Assembly: GCF_018919485.1 (NCBI RefSeq)
Contig: NZ_JAHLMU010000001.1
Coordinates: forward strand, 472,655 to 536,654
Source of the DNA: Psychrobacter sp. TAE2020
GTDB taxonomy: Bacteria; Pseudomonadota; Gammaproteobacteria; Pseudomonadales; Moraxellaceae
Direction: 5' to 3'
DNA: 64,000 bases
Shown here one piece after another: positions 55,125 to 63,904 of the stretch. Under the pieces are notes generated by a model. The model was not told where the DNA came from and made no database searches. It was given only the letters and a program-made list of their open reading frames with translations. Positions within the stretch are counted from its first letter, which is position 1. Every line of letters starts with the position of its first letter. A program made the position numbers and the translations under genes.

Positions 55125-55671
55125 TGGTATTTCCTGCAAAATCCACGAAATCAGTCACAAAGCGCTGTAAGAATTTCTGTGTGCGCGGGCTAACACTACC
55201 ATCGTCATTTAAGCTGTCAGTTGCACGACTTAAATGAATTTCAGGATCAATCATCATTTTTGCCGAGAGCATTTGCATACTTTTTCTGACATCAAGGCCA
55301 CTATTAATACCGCCAAAACTGCCTGACGAGGCCGTCACTACCGCAAGTTTTTTATGGGTCCACACGCTTTCTTTATAAGGACGTGAGGCAATATCTACGA
55401 CATTTTTCAAGGCGGCAGGCATAGTGCGGTTATGCTCTGGTGTGACAATTAATACGGCATCAGCGCCTGTCAGCTGCTGACGCACACGCTCATAGCTATC
55501 GATAGCTGTATCATCATAATCCTGATTGTAAAGGGGTAAATCTGCGATATAGACTTCTTTTATAGTCACGCTTTCAGGCATCTGCGACACCATATATTCT
55601 GCAAATTTACGATTGATAGATTCTTTTCGCAAGCTGCCAATAATTAAGGCGATGTTTATGGCTGCGCTCAT
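55117..55671 (-). CDS. NADPH-dependent FMN reductase family protein
   Basis: A 184-residue flavodoxin-like reductase (ChrR/YieF type). IGSLRKESINRKFAEYMV is the FMN phosphate loop, LPLYNQDYDD follows, and TPEHNRTMPAALKNVVDIAS carries the flavin ring contacts. It would reduce quinones, azo dyes or chromate using NADPH. The ATG at 55671 has a strong AAGGAG; the upstream ATG at 55716 does not. It is between DoxX and the DUF1275 gene in one operon. Overlaps the next gene's start by a few bases. Confidence 0.93.
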   Translation of the reverse strand: MSAAINIALIIGSLRKESINRKFAEYMVSQMPESVTIKEVYIADLPLYNQDYDDTAIDSYERVRQQLTGADAVLIVTPEHNRTMPAALKNVVDIASRPYKESVWTHKKLAVVTASSGSFGGINSGLDVRKSMQMLSAKMMIDPEIHLSRATDSLNDDGSVSPRTQKFLQRFVTDFVDFAGNTSA

Positions 55672-55724
55672 AGCGGCTCCTTGATTATGATGATAAAACG
55701 ATATTTTATAAGCCATTTACTCTA

Positions 55725-56117
55725 CTATATTCTGCGATGATTACTGTTATCAATTGAATAAGCACCTGCTCCATGAGCAAATATCATCAAGAAACCACCC
55801 GCCATCGCAATGTTTTTCATGAAAGGGTTCATCTGTGATTCATCTATCCAGAATTGATGGAAAAGCAGCGCTGATATAATATTGAATCCAACCAGTAAAA
55901 TAGCAACGAAACGCGCTTTGAAACCAAAGAGAATAGCAAGGCCGCCGAAAAGTTCAACCGCGATAACCAAAGGTAACAGCATCCCAGGCACACCCATTGA
56001 TTCCATATAACCTTGAGTGGCCGCGTAGCTAGTAATTTTAGTAAAGCCTGAAAAGATAAAAATCATTGATAAAAAAAGGCGTCCAATTGGCGCACTTAAC
56101 GCTTGCAGTTTGTCCAT
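55725..56117 (-). CDS. DoxX family membrane protein
   Basis: A 130-residue protein with four hydrophobic helices. IGRLFLSMIFIFSGFTKI and PLVIAVELFGGLAILFGFKAR are the standard DoxX/MauF segments, and FMKNIAMAGGFLMIFAHGAGAYSID ends the domain. DoxX proteins occur with redox and thiol-stress genes and may form membrane redox complexes. It is the first gene of the three-gene operon and divergent from lysR, with copy 2 of the 49-bp element between. TGGAGAAA precedes the ATG. Confidence 0.9.
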   Translation of the reverse strand: MDKLQALSAPIGRLFLSMIFIFSGFTKITSYAATQGYMESMGVPGMLLPLVIAVELFGGLAILFGFKARFVAILLVGFNIISALLFHQFWIDESQMNPFMKNIAMAGGFLMIFAHGAGAYSIDNSNHRRI

Positions 56118-56197
56118 GGGTTTTCTCCAGTAATAGAATGTTTTTTTAAGCTTTTATTTGATTATGCGACGGTACTATTGTATTCGTTGCTTATAAC

Positions 56198-56246
56198 TAG
56201 ATAAACCGTGATGATTACAAATATAAGTTCTTATTTAAAGAACAAT
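56198..56246. promoter_or_regulatory. Shared 49-bp element, copy 2 (DoxX / LysR promoter region)
   Basis: The partner of the block at 53833-53881, with the same order of conserved parts and identical length. It lies between doxX and the LysR regulator gene. LysR proteins usually bind in the divergent gap next to their own gene, which makes this the most natural operator; finding it again at the pirin promoter links the two operons. Confidence 0.72.
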
Positions 56247-56261
56247 CAAGAGGTGGTTTAC

Positions 56262-57167
56262 ATGGGACAATTAGAAGATATGGCAATGTTTGTGCGTATT
56301 GTCGAAGCAGGCAGTATTACCAAGGCTGCCGAGCAACTGAATATCGCAAAATCTGCGGTAAGCCGTCGTTTAAAGGAGTTAGAGACGCGCTTGGGTAGTC
56401 AATTGATTAGCCGAACCACGCGTCAATCAAACTTAACCCAAGCCGGTGAGCAGTATTATCAAAAGGTGAACCATATACTCAGTGAAGTGGATGCGCTGAA
56501 TGAAGAGACAAGTGGTACTCCGACGCGTATCGAAGGAACATTAAAGATGACTGCACCGTTGTCCTTTGGTCTGATGCATTTAAACGATGTTATTGATGAA
56601 TACGCCAATCAGCATCCTGAGTTAAATTTTGAACTGGATTTTTCTGATCGACATACTGATTTGATTGAGGAGGGATTTGAGTTAGCGATTCGTATTAGAG
56701 AGTTGCAAGATTCCAGTTATCAAGCCAAACGTCTAGCACTGATTCATTATGTATTATGCGCCAGTCCCGAATATTTAGAGAGAATGGGTACGCCAAAGAC
56801 TTTTGACGATCTGACAGAACATGAGTTTGTACAATATGGTATGAGCAAATCTAGCACGATAGAACTGATAGATGAGCAAGGTAAGAAGCATCAAGTAGCC
56901 GTAAACGGTAAAATAAAAGCCAATAATGGGGACTTTTTGCGTGAAATGGCAGTCAAAGGTCATGGTATTGCTTTTCTGCCAACTTTTATTACTTATAAAG
57001 CCTTAACCAGTGGTGAGCTTGTGCCGATCCTGCAGCAATATCAATTACCCACTTTAAACGCTTATGCGGTCTATCCTAAAAATCGCTTTTTATCGCAGCG
57101 TTGTCGTTATTTGATTGATTTTATCGCTGAACGTTTTGGTGATAATCCGTACTGGGATAAGTTTTGA
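56262..57167 (+). CDS. LysR family transcriptional regulator
   Basis: A 301-residue LysR regulator. The winged helix-turn-helix is at about 3-62: MAMFVRIVEAGSITKAAEQL, NIAKSAVSRRLKELE and RTTRQSNLTQAG. The C-terminal periplasmic-binding-fold effector domain runs from about 90 to 295. It resembles the CrgA/DmlR-like branch with RxRELQDSSYQAKRLA. I choose the ATG at 56262, after AAGAGGTGG, over the ATG at 56208. It is divergent from the DoxX operon and likely controls it, its own gene and the pirin operon through the 49-bp elements. The inducer is unknown; an electrophile or quinone fits the targets. Confidence 0.92.
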   Translation: MGQLEDMAMFVRIVEAGSITKAAEQLNIAKSAVSRRLKELETRLGSQLISRTTRQSNLTQAGEQYYQKVNHILSEVDALNEETSGTPTRIEGTLKMTAPLSFGLMHLNDVIDEYANQHPELNFELDFSDRHTDLIEEGFELAIRIRELQDSSYQAKRLALIHYVLCASPEYLERMGTPKTFDDLTEHEFVQYGMSKSSTIELIDEQGKKHQVAVNGKIKANNGDFLREMAVKGHGIAFLPTFITYKALTSGELVPILQQYQLPTLNAYAVYPKNRFLSQRCRYLIDFIAERFGDNPYWDKF

Positions 57168-57205
57168 TAAGCATTTACGGCTCGACACTTAATAGACAAG
57201 CTTAA

Positions 57206-58407
57206 ATGATTACTATACCTGCCATTAATACAATAAGCGCCCGCGATCCCAATGAACCCAATCGACCCTCAACTACGCTAGAGTTATTGTTTGATTTAGT
57301 TTATGTGATTGCTGTTTCAGCAGCAGCAAGCGGCCTTTACCAGCGCTTGCTTGAGCATGACTTTTTAGGGTTTTTGACTTTTATCATAGCTTTCTTTATT
57401 TTATGGAATGCTTGGACAAGCTTTACTTGGTTTGCCTCAGGGTATGATCCTGATGATTGGTATTATCGTCTTTCCGTGATGATGCAAATGTTTGGCTCAT
57501 TAATGATCGCAGCCAACATCAATCAGTTTTTTGAGCAAGGACTAACATGGACAGGAGTCACTGGTTACGCGATCATGCGATTGGCCAGCTGTAGCCAGTG
57601 GTGGCGCGTGTCTATCGACAAGTAGAAGGTCACAAACGGGTGGCTGGTCGCAGTATTATTGGCTTACTAACGCTACAAAGTGTTTGGATACTTTGGTTGT
57701 TTCTACCTGCTTCGATACAAACGCCTGCGTTATTTTTATTTATAGCCGCTGAATTATTGATGCCAATATGGGCGCGTGCCTCACAGAACATCAATTGGCA
57801 TCCTCATCACATGGCGGAACGTTATGGTCTGTTGACCATTATTGTTTTAGGCGAAGGCGTGCTAGGGGTCAGTAACAGCATTCGAACCTTTTTAGTCAAC
57901 TCCGATTCTGCTGCTAGCGCTATTATATTATTAGGTTCAAGCCTTGTGGCATTGGTTTTTGCCTTATGGTGGCTCTATTTTACGATCCCGTTTGGTACTA
58001 TTTTGGACAATGAGCGTCGTCGTTATGATTTATTCTTATTTGGCTATGGGCACTTTTTTTTCGCTACGCTTGCAGCGTTAGGCAGCGCGCTTAATTTAGT
58101 GACCGATGCTTGGGCAGATACTCTGAATCGTACGGTCACCCAGCCTTATGCTATGGGATTATTGATGATAATGCTATTTGGCTTTTTAGTGACCCTAACC
58201 TTACTTCGAACCTTGATGTGCCGAAAATCAAGTCACAATATGACCGCTCTTATTTTTGCCACCTGTATTATTTTTCTGAGCCATACCGTAGTAGCGCAAG
58301 GGCTATCGATCACTTATAGTATTTGGCTAAGCCTGCTCCCGCCTATAATAATGACGTGGTACTTTCATCAAGATAATAAGCAATGGCAAGTGCTAGATAT
58401 AGCTTAA
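57206..58407 (+). pseudogene. ltrA: Low temperature requirement A (LtrA) family gene, frameshifted
   Basis: Two overlapping frames encode one LtrA-like membrane protein of about 400 residues. The first (57206-57625) gives RPSTTLELLFDLVYVIAVSAAA, then TWFASGYDPDDWYYRLSVMM, and runs into a stop after QWWRVSIDK. The second (from 57598) picks up with ARVYRQVEGHKR and HMAERYGLLTIIVLGEGVLGVS, the family's hallmark. A one-base deletion near 57597-57602 would shift the frame; adding a base there would restore QWxARVYRQ. Multiple hydrophobic helices cover both halves. Confidence 0.87.
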
Positions 58408-58514
58408 ATATAACCATTTACAGCAAAATTTAACAACGACAATTTTAGTTTTCGATATCATAACTTTCTTTAATTATTTGACTTCTAACCGAATATTTAT
58501 CCATGAGGATTGTT

Positions 58515-58868
58515 ATGAAAAAACTACTCGCTACGGCCCCTGTTATGTTATTACTAGCTGCTTGTGCTACTAACGCACCTATGACTAGCACTGCTCAAAC
58601 GACTACTATGTCTTGTCAAGATAATGGTCAAGTTATGGCGGCCTATTCAGCTAATGGTCAAGTTGCCAACCTAAACGTGACTTTGCCTAAAGTTGGTATA
58701 AACAATAAAAAAATCACCTTAAATCAAGCAGTGTCTGCTTCTGGCGCACGTTATGTTAATAGTACTGACCCTAAGGTGAGCTATGACTGGCAGGCTAAAG
58801 CGGACTATGGTGTCATGAGCTTAAGCATGGCAAACGGTCAGATATATAGCGTCAACCGTAAAATATAA
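58515..58868 (+). CDS. MliC-like lipoprotein (probable lysozyme inhibitor)
   Basis: A 117-residue lipoprotein. The signal ends in LLAAC, so C17 would be lipidated. The mature domain shows TMSCQDNGQVMAAYSANG and the SASGARY motif at 74-80, followed by YDWQAKADYGVMSLSMANGQ. This matches the MliC/PliC fold whose conserved Ser and loop block C-type lysozyme. The usual second cysteine for a disulfide at the C-terminus is absent here. The ATG at 58515 has GAGGATTG upstream and is preferred to the one at 58503. A terminator follows. Confidence 0.83.
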   Translation: MKKLLATAPVMLLLAACATNAPMTSTAQTTTMSCQDNGQVMAAYSANGQVANLNVTLPKVGINNKKITLNQAVSASGARYVNSTDPKVSYDWQAKADYGVMSLSMANGQIYSVNRKI

Positions 58869-58892
58869 GTATTGATATCAATGCTATCTAAT

Positions 58893-58936
58893 TAAAAGGT
58901 CTCGCTACTATAAATACAGGAGCGAGACCTTTTTTA
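58893..58936. terminator. Terminator after the MliC-like gene
   Basis: AAAGGTCTCGCT pairs with AGCGAGACCTTT across an AT-rich loop of about 15 bases, followed by a T-run. Confidence 0.93.
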
Positions 58937-59373
58937 TTATACAGTCTTGCTGTTTAGGTAATTCTTTATTTAGGAACTGCGTTTTTAGAGTGTTGGCATG
59001 CATATCTCGAGTTGTTAAGGTATACCCCAGTAGTACCGACAAATAAGATCGTTACTTGAGTTAATCAACCACTTAAAATAGACTCCTATAGTGGAACTAC
59101 TTATAACAGACTATTTTAAGCGTTTATGTTTATTGGAGCTTATTTATGAGCGTCAACCAAAGAGCAGCATGCCAAAAATCATGGTCACAAAATTGCGGCA
59201 ATTTATGTCTGAAACAGATCAGGCGCGACCTTGATACGTCCACAGTTAATATTCAGTGATAATACTATTAGTGAATAAACAAAAAAGTTCTAACGATAGA
59301 CTCATTATCATTTAATTATTTTACTATTAAGGTATAACTTAATAATAATTATAGTCACTTTATCAAGTCCTGA

Positions 59374-59553
59374 TTGGCAATAGCTCAGAGTGCAGGCAAA
59401 CTTATTAACCACTCGATAGGTGTTAACTCTGCTATTAAAGTAGACTACTATATTGTTGGTAAAGTTAGTGGCAGTCTAGATAATTTAGAGTTTTTTGATA
59501 TTAAATACCTTAATGACTCAGGAATTGAGACTATAAACCACTTTTGCAGGTAG
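59374..59553 (+). pseudogene. Possible relic of a coding gene, family unknown
   Basis: The frame GKLINHSIGVNSAIKVDYYI ... LNDSGIETINHFCR is 59 codons, begins only at TTG and has no ribosome site. Its amino acid mix looks protein-like, with alternating hydrophobic residues like beta strands. I cannot name a family. It may be the rest of a deleted gene. Confidence 0.3.
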
Positions 59554-59667
59554 CTTAAAAGATAAGCAAGCAGGCTCACTTTGCAAAGCTTTGTTGAAAA
59601 CGTTGACATCATAGCGTAGCTTGTTTACCATCGTGCCTAGTTATCATTTTGATGATCTGTTAGCTTT

Positions 59668-59712
59668 CGACCTGTCAATTCACTCTTTGAATTGACGGGT
59701 TATTTTTATTTT
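59668..59712 (+). terminator. Terminator-like hairpin in the gene-poor stretch
   Basis: CCTGTCAATTCA pairs with TGAATTGACGGG (one G-T pair) and is followed by TTATTTTTATTTT. No intact gene now ends at it. Confidence 0.75.
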
Positions 59713-59879
59713 AGTGACTAGCAGTTTTGGTACTTGGTAGTTAATGCTATAAAATTACTGATACTGTTTCTATTATACTCACTGTTATAGCGTGCCAGCA
59801 GTGACTGTACTCGACTTTTAAGGTCAAACCTTAATATTAACCATCTATAACCATCGTAAATAATGAAAAGTTGCTAACC

Positions 59880-61247
59880 ATGGCTTTGCCGATATCCTTT
59901 ACCGATTTTAAGAGCTATAGCTTACGCTTAGGCGTACTAGCGCTACCTATCTTAGTTACCCAGTTTTGCCAAGCCGCACTTGGTGTCGTCGACGCTATCA
60001 TGGCTGGACAAGTCTCTGCCCTTGATTTGGCTGCAGTCGCTGTCGGCTCAGGTATTTGGCTGCCGCTATTTCTCCTAGCAACCGGAATTTTGATTGCCAC
60101 GACCCCACTTATTGGCGAGGCAATAGGCCAAAACAACCAACATCAAGTCCCGCACATTACCCAGCAATCCTTATGGACAGCGGCAGTAATCGGTATTGTT
60201 GGTTTTATTATTGTCAATCTCATGCCCAATGTACTGGCGCTTATGGGCGTCCCAGAAAACATCCAACCTATAGCCGCACAATACTTACATGGCGTGTCCT
60301 TTGGTTTCCCTGCTATGGCAGTGTATGCCGTGCTACGCAGCTACTGCGAGGCGCTTGGTCGTCCGGAGCCAGTGACCGTTATCAGTATAATTGGCTTATT
60401 AGCAGATATCCCACTCAACTATATTTTTATTCATGGACTTTATGGCATGCCTGAGATGGGCGGCGCTGGTTGCGGGATTGCCACGGCTATTGTGTTATGG
60501 ATAACCGTATTACTATTAGCCGCTTATACTGCCTTTACTAAACGTCAGCAATTTGCCAAAACCCGGTTCTTTCAAAACTTTACGGCGCCTAATCGTGTGC
60601 AGATCACTAAGCTACTTAAGTTAGGGATACCTATTGGTATTTCTATCTTCTTTGAAGCTAGTCTTTTTAGCTTAGGAGCAATCATTATCAGTCCCTTAGG
60701 GGAGATAGCTACTGCCTCGCACCAAGTGGCGCTATCGGTGACCGGTCAGCTGTTTATGATACCTATTTCCGTAGCTATGGCCCTAACTATCATGGTCTCT
60801 AATCGCTTCGGTGGGAAGAACCTGCTGGCGCTACGCCATGTCCAAACTACCGGGCTTATCTGGACTATCCTTATCGCTCTCACTTGTATGCTAGGAATTT
60901 GGTTATTTAGACCTTATTTAGCAGCTGCCTTCACTGACAACCCACAAGTACGGGCGCAAGCGATGCACCTATTAATCTTTGCCCTAGCTTATCAGTTGTT
61001 TGATGGCTGGCAGGTTAATATCGCCGGCATCCTACGTGGCATGCAAGACACTACTGTCCCTATGTGGGTGACGCTGTTTTGCTATTGGATAGTGGCGTTG
61101 CCATTAGGTATTTATTTAGTACGCTATACTAATATAGGGGCGCAAGGCTTTTGGATGGCACTAATTACTGGTCTATTTTTATCTTCAATTCTACTGACGC
61201 TACGTTTACGCTATCAACAAAAACGCTTACAAAGCCAATGGGCTTAG
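59880..61247 (+). CDS. MATE family multidrug efflux transporter (NorM-like)
   Basis: A 455-residue inner-membrane antiporter with twelve predicted helices in two halves. The first half shows LALPILVTQFCQAALGVVDAIMAG and the conserved pattern around PLIGEAIGQNN; the second repeats it with SLFSLGAIIISPLGEIATASHQVAL. NorM-type proteins export cationic drugs using Na+ or H+. I use the ATG at 59880; an earlier TTG is unlikely. Ribosome site is weak. It is alone, downstream of the decayed stretch. Confidence 0.9.
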   Translation: MALPISFTDFKSYSLRLGVLALPILVTQFCQAALGVVDAIMAGQVSALDLAAVAVGSGIWLPLFLLATGILIATTPLIGEAIGQNNQHQVPHITQQSLWTAAVIGIVGFIIVNLMPNVLALMGVPENIQPIAAQYLHGVSFGFPAMAVYAVLRSYCEALGRPEPVTVISIIGLLADIPLNYIFIHGLYGMPEMGGAGCGIATAIVLWITVLLLAAYTAFTKRQQFAKTRFFQNFTAPNRVQITKLLKLGIPIGISIFFEASLFSLGAIIISPLGEIATASHQVALSVTGQLFMIPISVAMALTIMVSNRFGGKNLLALRHVQTTGLIWTILIALTCMLGIWLFRPYLAAAFTDNPQVRAQAMHLLIFALAYQLFDGWQVNIAGILRGMQDTTVPMWVTLFCYWIVALPLGIYLVRYTNIGAQGFWMALITGLFLSSILLTLRLRYQQKRLQSQWA

Positions 61248-61323
61248 AGCGCAGATGACCCTTATCGACATCTATGGCAATCATAGAGTCCTGAAGTTGT
61301 AAATAGTCAACTATTGTAAATAA

Positions 61324-61358
61324 AAGTCGTTGTGCCATGGGGTGCAGCGGCTTTTTTT
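61324..61358 (+). terminator. Terminator of the MATE transporter gene
   Basis: AAGTCGTTGTGCC and GGTGCAGCGGCTT pair in 13 positions including several G-T pairs, followed by seven T residues. Confidence 0.8.
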
Positions 61359-61618
61359 AGCAGTGACTGTAAAATAGATTTCTTACTAGGCTATCAGTCT
61401 CAGTAAAACAGCTGCTAATCAATGCTAGCGCTACTCAGTCAGTTAGACTATGATAAATGCAGAGATGTTGATGGTCTTAAGTTACGGAGCTGAGCGATGT
61501 GTTTTGACACACGCCTACATCTAGAGCTTTAAAAATGCTACAACACTAAGCTAAATTCTAGCAATAGTTAAGCGGTCGTTAAAATTATGTAAAAAACCCA
61601 GTTAACAACTGTACATTG

Positions 61619-61655
61619 ATTGCTCATTGAGACGAATATAGGTATCATGAGCAAT
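61619..61655 (+). promoter_or_regulatory. Candidate accB promoter with overlapping inverted repeat
   Basis: TTGCTC (61620-61625) and TATCAT (61643-61648) are 17 bases apart, a plausible -35/-10 pair. The perfect inverted repeat ATTGCTCAT / ATGAGCAAT (61619-61627 and 61647-61655, 19-base spacer) covers both hexamers. This could be a repressor operator. It rests on reading alone. Confidence 0.45.
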
Positions 61656-61807
61656 TGCTTAAACTATATCTTGTTACACTATTGAGCCCATTGCTCTTTT
61701 GATGACGAAGTTGTTAATTAGCAGCCTTTTTAAATCGCTTTTTTAAGTAATCACCTTTGTTTTTTCTTATAATCTTTTTAACCTCAGTATAAGGTCTTAT
61801 AAAAACT

Positions 61808-62236
61808 ATGGATATTGAAAAAATACGCACCCTAATAGCGCTCATGGAAGAGAACGAACTAGTCAATCTAGAAGTTAGTTCAGACGATGAGCATATCAGT
61901 TTAACTCGTCATTATGAGGCCCCTGCTCCAACCATGATGGCTGCACCTACTGCTGGTGTAGCACCAGTAGCGGCTACTACAAAACCTGCTGCTAAAGCGG
62001 GTAAGGTTGAAAACTCGCCAATGGTCGGTGTGTTTTATTCAGCTCCTACTCCTAATGATCCACCGTTTGTAAAGGTTGGTCAGCAGGTTAAAGCTGGTGA
62101 CACTATTGGTATCATCGAAGCTATGAAAATCATGAACCCACTTGAAGCTACTCAGAGCGGTATCATCGATGAAATCTTAGTGGATAACTCTGAGGTTGTA
62201 CAGTTTGGTCAGCCCGTTGTACGCTATAAAGCTTAA
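61808..62236 (+). CDS. accB: Biotin carboxyl carrier protein of acetyl-CoA carboxylase
   Basis: A 142-residue carrier that brings biotin from AccC to the carboxyltransferase for malonyl-CoA. The biotin lysine is K107 in EAMKIMN. The helical N-terminal part (IEKIRTLIALMEENELVNLEV) contacts AccC, an Ala/Pro-rich linker runs from about 38 to 65, and the C-terminal barrel holds the biotin. The length is near E. coli AccB (156 aa). It is followed by accC after 204 bp, in the usual order, so they are most likely cotranscribed. Confidence 0.97.
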   Translation: MDIEKIRTLIALMEENELVNLEVSSDDEHISLTRHYEAPAPTMMAAPTAGVAPVAATTKPAAKAGKVENSPMVGVFYSAPTPNDPPFVKVGQQVKAGDTIGIIEAMKIMNPLEATQSGIIDEILVDNSEVVQFGQPVVRYKA

Positions 62237-62440
62237 GCTTTAGTGCCTTGGGTTAATACTAGTTATTAACCCTAAGTCTATAGATAAGCCAAATAGTACC
62301 TGCCCGACTCTACCTTTATGATTGATAAGGTGTTACCGAGGTTGCTGTGTTAAACGCTAGGGTCTCATGGCCCCTGTACACTGTGACTGGCAACCAGTGA
62401 CAACCGTATCAGTCAACTCCGCTTTGACAAGGATGACCCC

Positions 62441-63802
62441 ATGATAAAAAAACTGCTCATCGCCAACCGAGGTGAGATTGCCCTACGTATCGTTCGCGCT
62501 TGTAAAGCGCTTGGTATCGAAACTGTAGGCGTCTACTCTACTGCTGACGAAAATCTAATGCATCTACGTTTCGTTGACGAAGCCATATGTATTGGTAAAC
62601 CTAATGCCAATCAGAGCTATCTCGATATCAGTACTATTTTGACTGCTGCTGAAATCTCTGGTGCGGATGCTGTCCATCCCGGCTATGGTTTTTTAGCCGA
62701 AAGTGCTGAATTTGCTGAGCGTGTTGAGGAAGCAGGGTTAACCTTTGTCGGTCCTAATGCTGATCATATTCGCCTAATGGGCAATAAGGTCTCAGCTATC
62801 AATGCCATGAAAAAAGCTGGCGTGCCTACCGTACCCGGTTCAGTGGGTGCGGTTACTATACATAATGCTGAAGAGCAAGCCCGTAACATCGGTTTTCCAC
62901 TATTGATCAAAGCAGCCTCTGGCGGCGGTGGTCGTGGTATGCGTGTTGTTGAACGTTTTGACGAGGTAGTCAGTCAAGTACAAGCCGCCAAGCAAGAAGC
63001 AGAGCTCTGGTTCGGTGACGACACAGTCTATATGGAACGCTATCTACAAAACCCACGTCACGTCGAAATCCAAGTGCTGGGGGATGGTAACGGTAATGCT
63101 ATCCATCTGTATGATCGTGATTGTTCACTACAGCGTCGCCATCAAAAAGTACTAGAAGAAGCCCCTGCTCCTGATATCCCTGATGATGTACGTCAGCCTA
63201 TCTTAGATGCTTGTGTCAAAGCTTGTGAGTTAGTTAAATATCGCGGTGCTGGTACTTTTGAATTCTTATTTGAGAATGATCAATTTTTCTTTATTGAAAT
63301 GAATACTCGGGTTCAGGTCGAGCATCCTATCACTGAGATGATTACAGGTATTGATGTAGTCGTTGAACAGCTGAAAATTGCAGCGGGTTATGGATTATCT
63401 TATCGCCAGAGTGATATTGAGATTCAAGGCCACGCTATTGAATGTCGTATCAATGCTGAAGATGCTACTACTTTTGCTCCTTCACCAGGTACAGTTACTC
63501 AGTTGTTTGCCCCTAGCGGAGCCGGCGTGCGTTTTGACTCTCATCTATACCCAGGCTATGAGATTCCTAGCTATTATGACTCGTTGATTGGCAAGCTTAT
63601 TTGCCATGGTCAGACTCGTCAACAAGCTATAGCCAAGACCTTACATGCTCTAGATGAGTTAATCATCGAAGGGATCAAAACCAACGTTCCTCTGCATCGT
63701 GATGTTATTTTATCTGACGAAAATTTTGTTGAAAGAGCGCAGAATATTCATTATTTAGAAAAAGAACTATTGAAGCCAAAAGAACCTAAAAAAACGGCTT
63801 AA
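62441..63802 (+). CDS. accC: Biotin carboxylase subunit of acetyl-CoA carboxylase
   Basis: A 453-residue ATP-grasp enzyme that carboxylates biotin on AccB using bicarbonate and [22 protein letters not shown] opens the biotin carboxylase N-domain, [14 protein letters not shown] follows, and the glycine-rich ATP lid is [29 protein letters not shown] carries the metal and bicarbonate residues, and [12 protein letters not shown] is standard. The length matches E. coli AccC (449 aa). AAGGATGACCCC precedes the ATG. It ends with its own terminator. Confidence 0.98.
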   Translation: MIKKLLIANRGEIALRIVRACKALGIETVGVYSTADENLMHLRFVDEAICIGKPNANQSYLDISTILTAAEISGADAVHPGYGFLAESAEFAERVEEAGLTFVGPNADHIRLMGNKVSAINAMKKAGVPTVPGSVGAVTIHNAEEQARNIGFPLLIKAASGGGGRGMRVVERFDEVVSQVQAAKQEAELWFGDDTVYMERYLQNPRHVEIQVLGDGNGNAIHLYDRDCSLQRRHQKVLEEAPAPDIPDDVRQPILDACVKACELVKYRGAGTFEFLFENDQFFFIEMNTRVQVEHPITEMITGIDVVVEQLKIAAGYGLSYRQSDIEIQGHAIECRINAEDATTFAPSPGTVTQLFAPSGAGVRFDSHLYPGYEIPSYYDSLIGKLICHGQTRQQAIAKTLHALDELIIEGIKTNVPLHRDVILSDENFVERAQNIHYLEKELLKPKEPKKTA

Positions 63803-63865
63803 TTACCTGTTGATTAGGTAGTGTCGAAAATTCATAAGTAGATACTGTTGATTAATAGGCTTTAA

Positions 63866-63904
63866 ATAAAAAAACCACTATCTCTAGTAGATAGCGGTTT
63901 TTTA
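63866..63904. terminator. Bidirectional terminator after accC
   Basis: AAACCACTATCT and AGATAGCGGTTT pair with one A-C mismatch across a short loop, flanked by A-run and T-run. Confidence 0.88.

Larger units (their letters stand above)
58937..59879. other. Gene-poor stretch with decayed coding traces
   Basis: About 940 bp without an intact gene. It contains an inverted repeat near 59070-59120 (CTTAAAATAG and CTATTTTAAG). A 37-codon frame lies at 59145. A 59-codon protein-like frame starts at TTG 59374 and ends at 59553 (GKLINHSIGVNSAIKVDYYI, then KVSGSLDNLEFF). A hairpin with a T-rich tail lies at 59670-59710. The order of remnant frame then terminator suggests a lost gene. Confidence 0.5.
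61248..61807. other. Intergenic region upstream of accB
   Basis: A 560-bp gap. A wobble-rich hairpin with a T-run (61324-61358) ends the MATE gene. The accB promoter candidate with an overlapping inverted repeat is at 61619-61655. The rest is an AT-rich leader. Confidence 0.55.
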
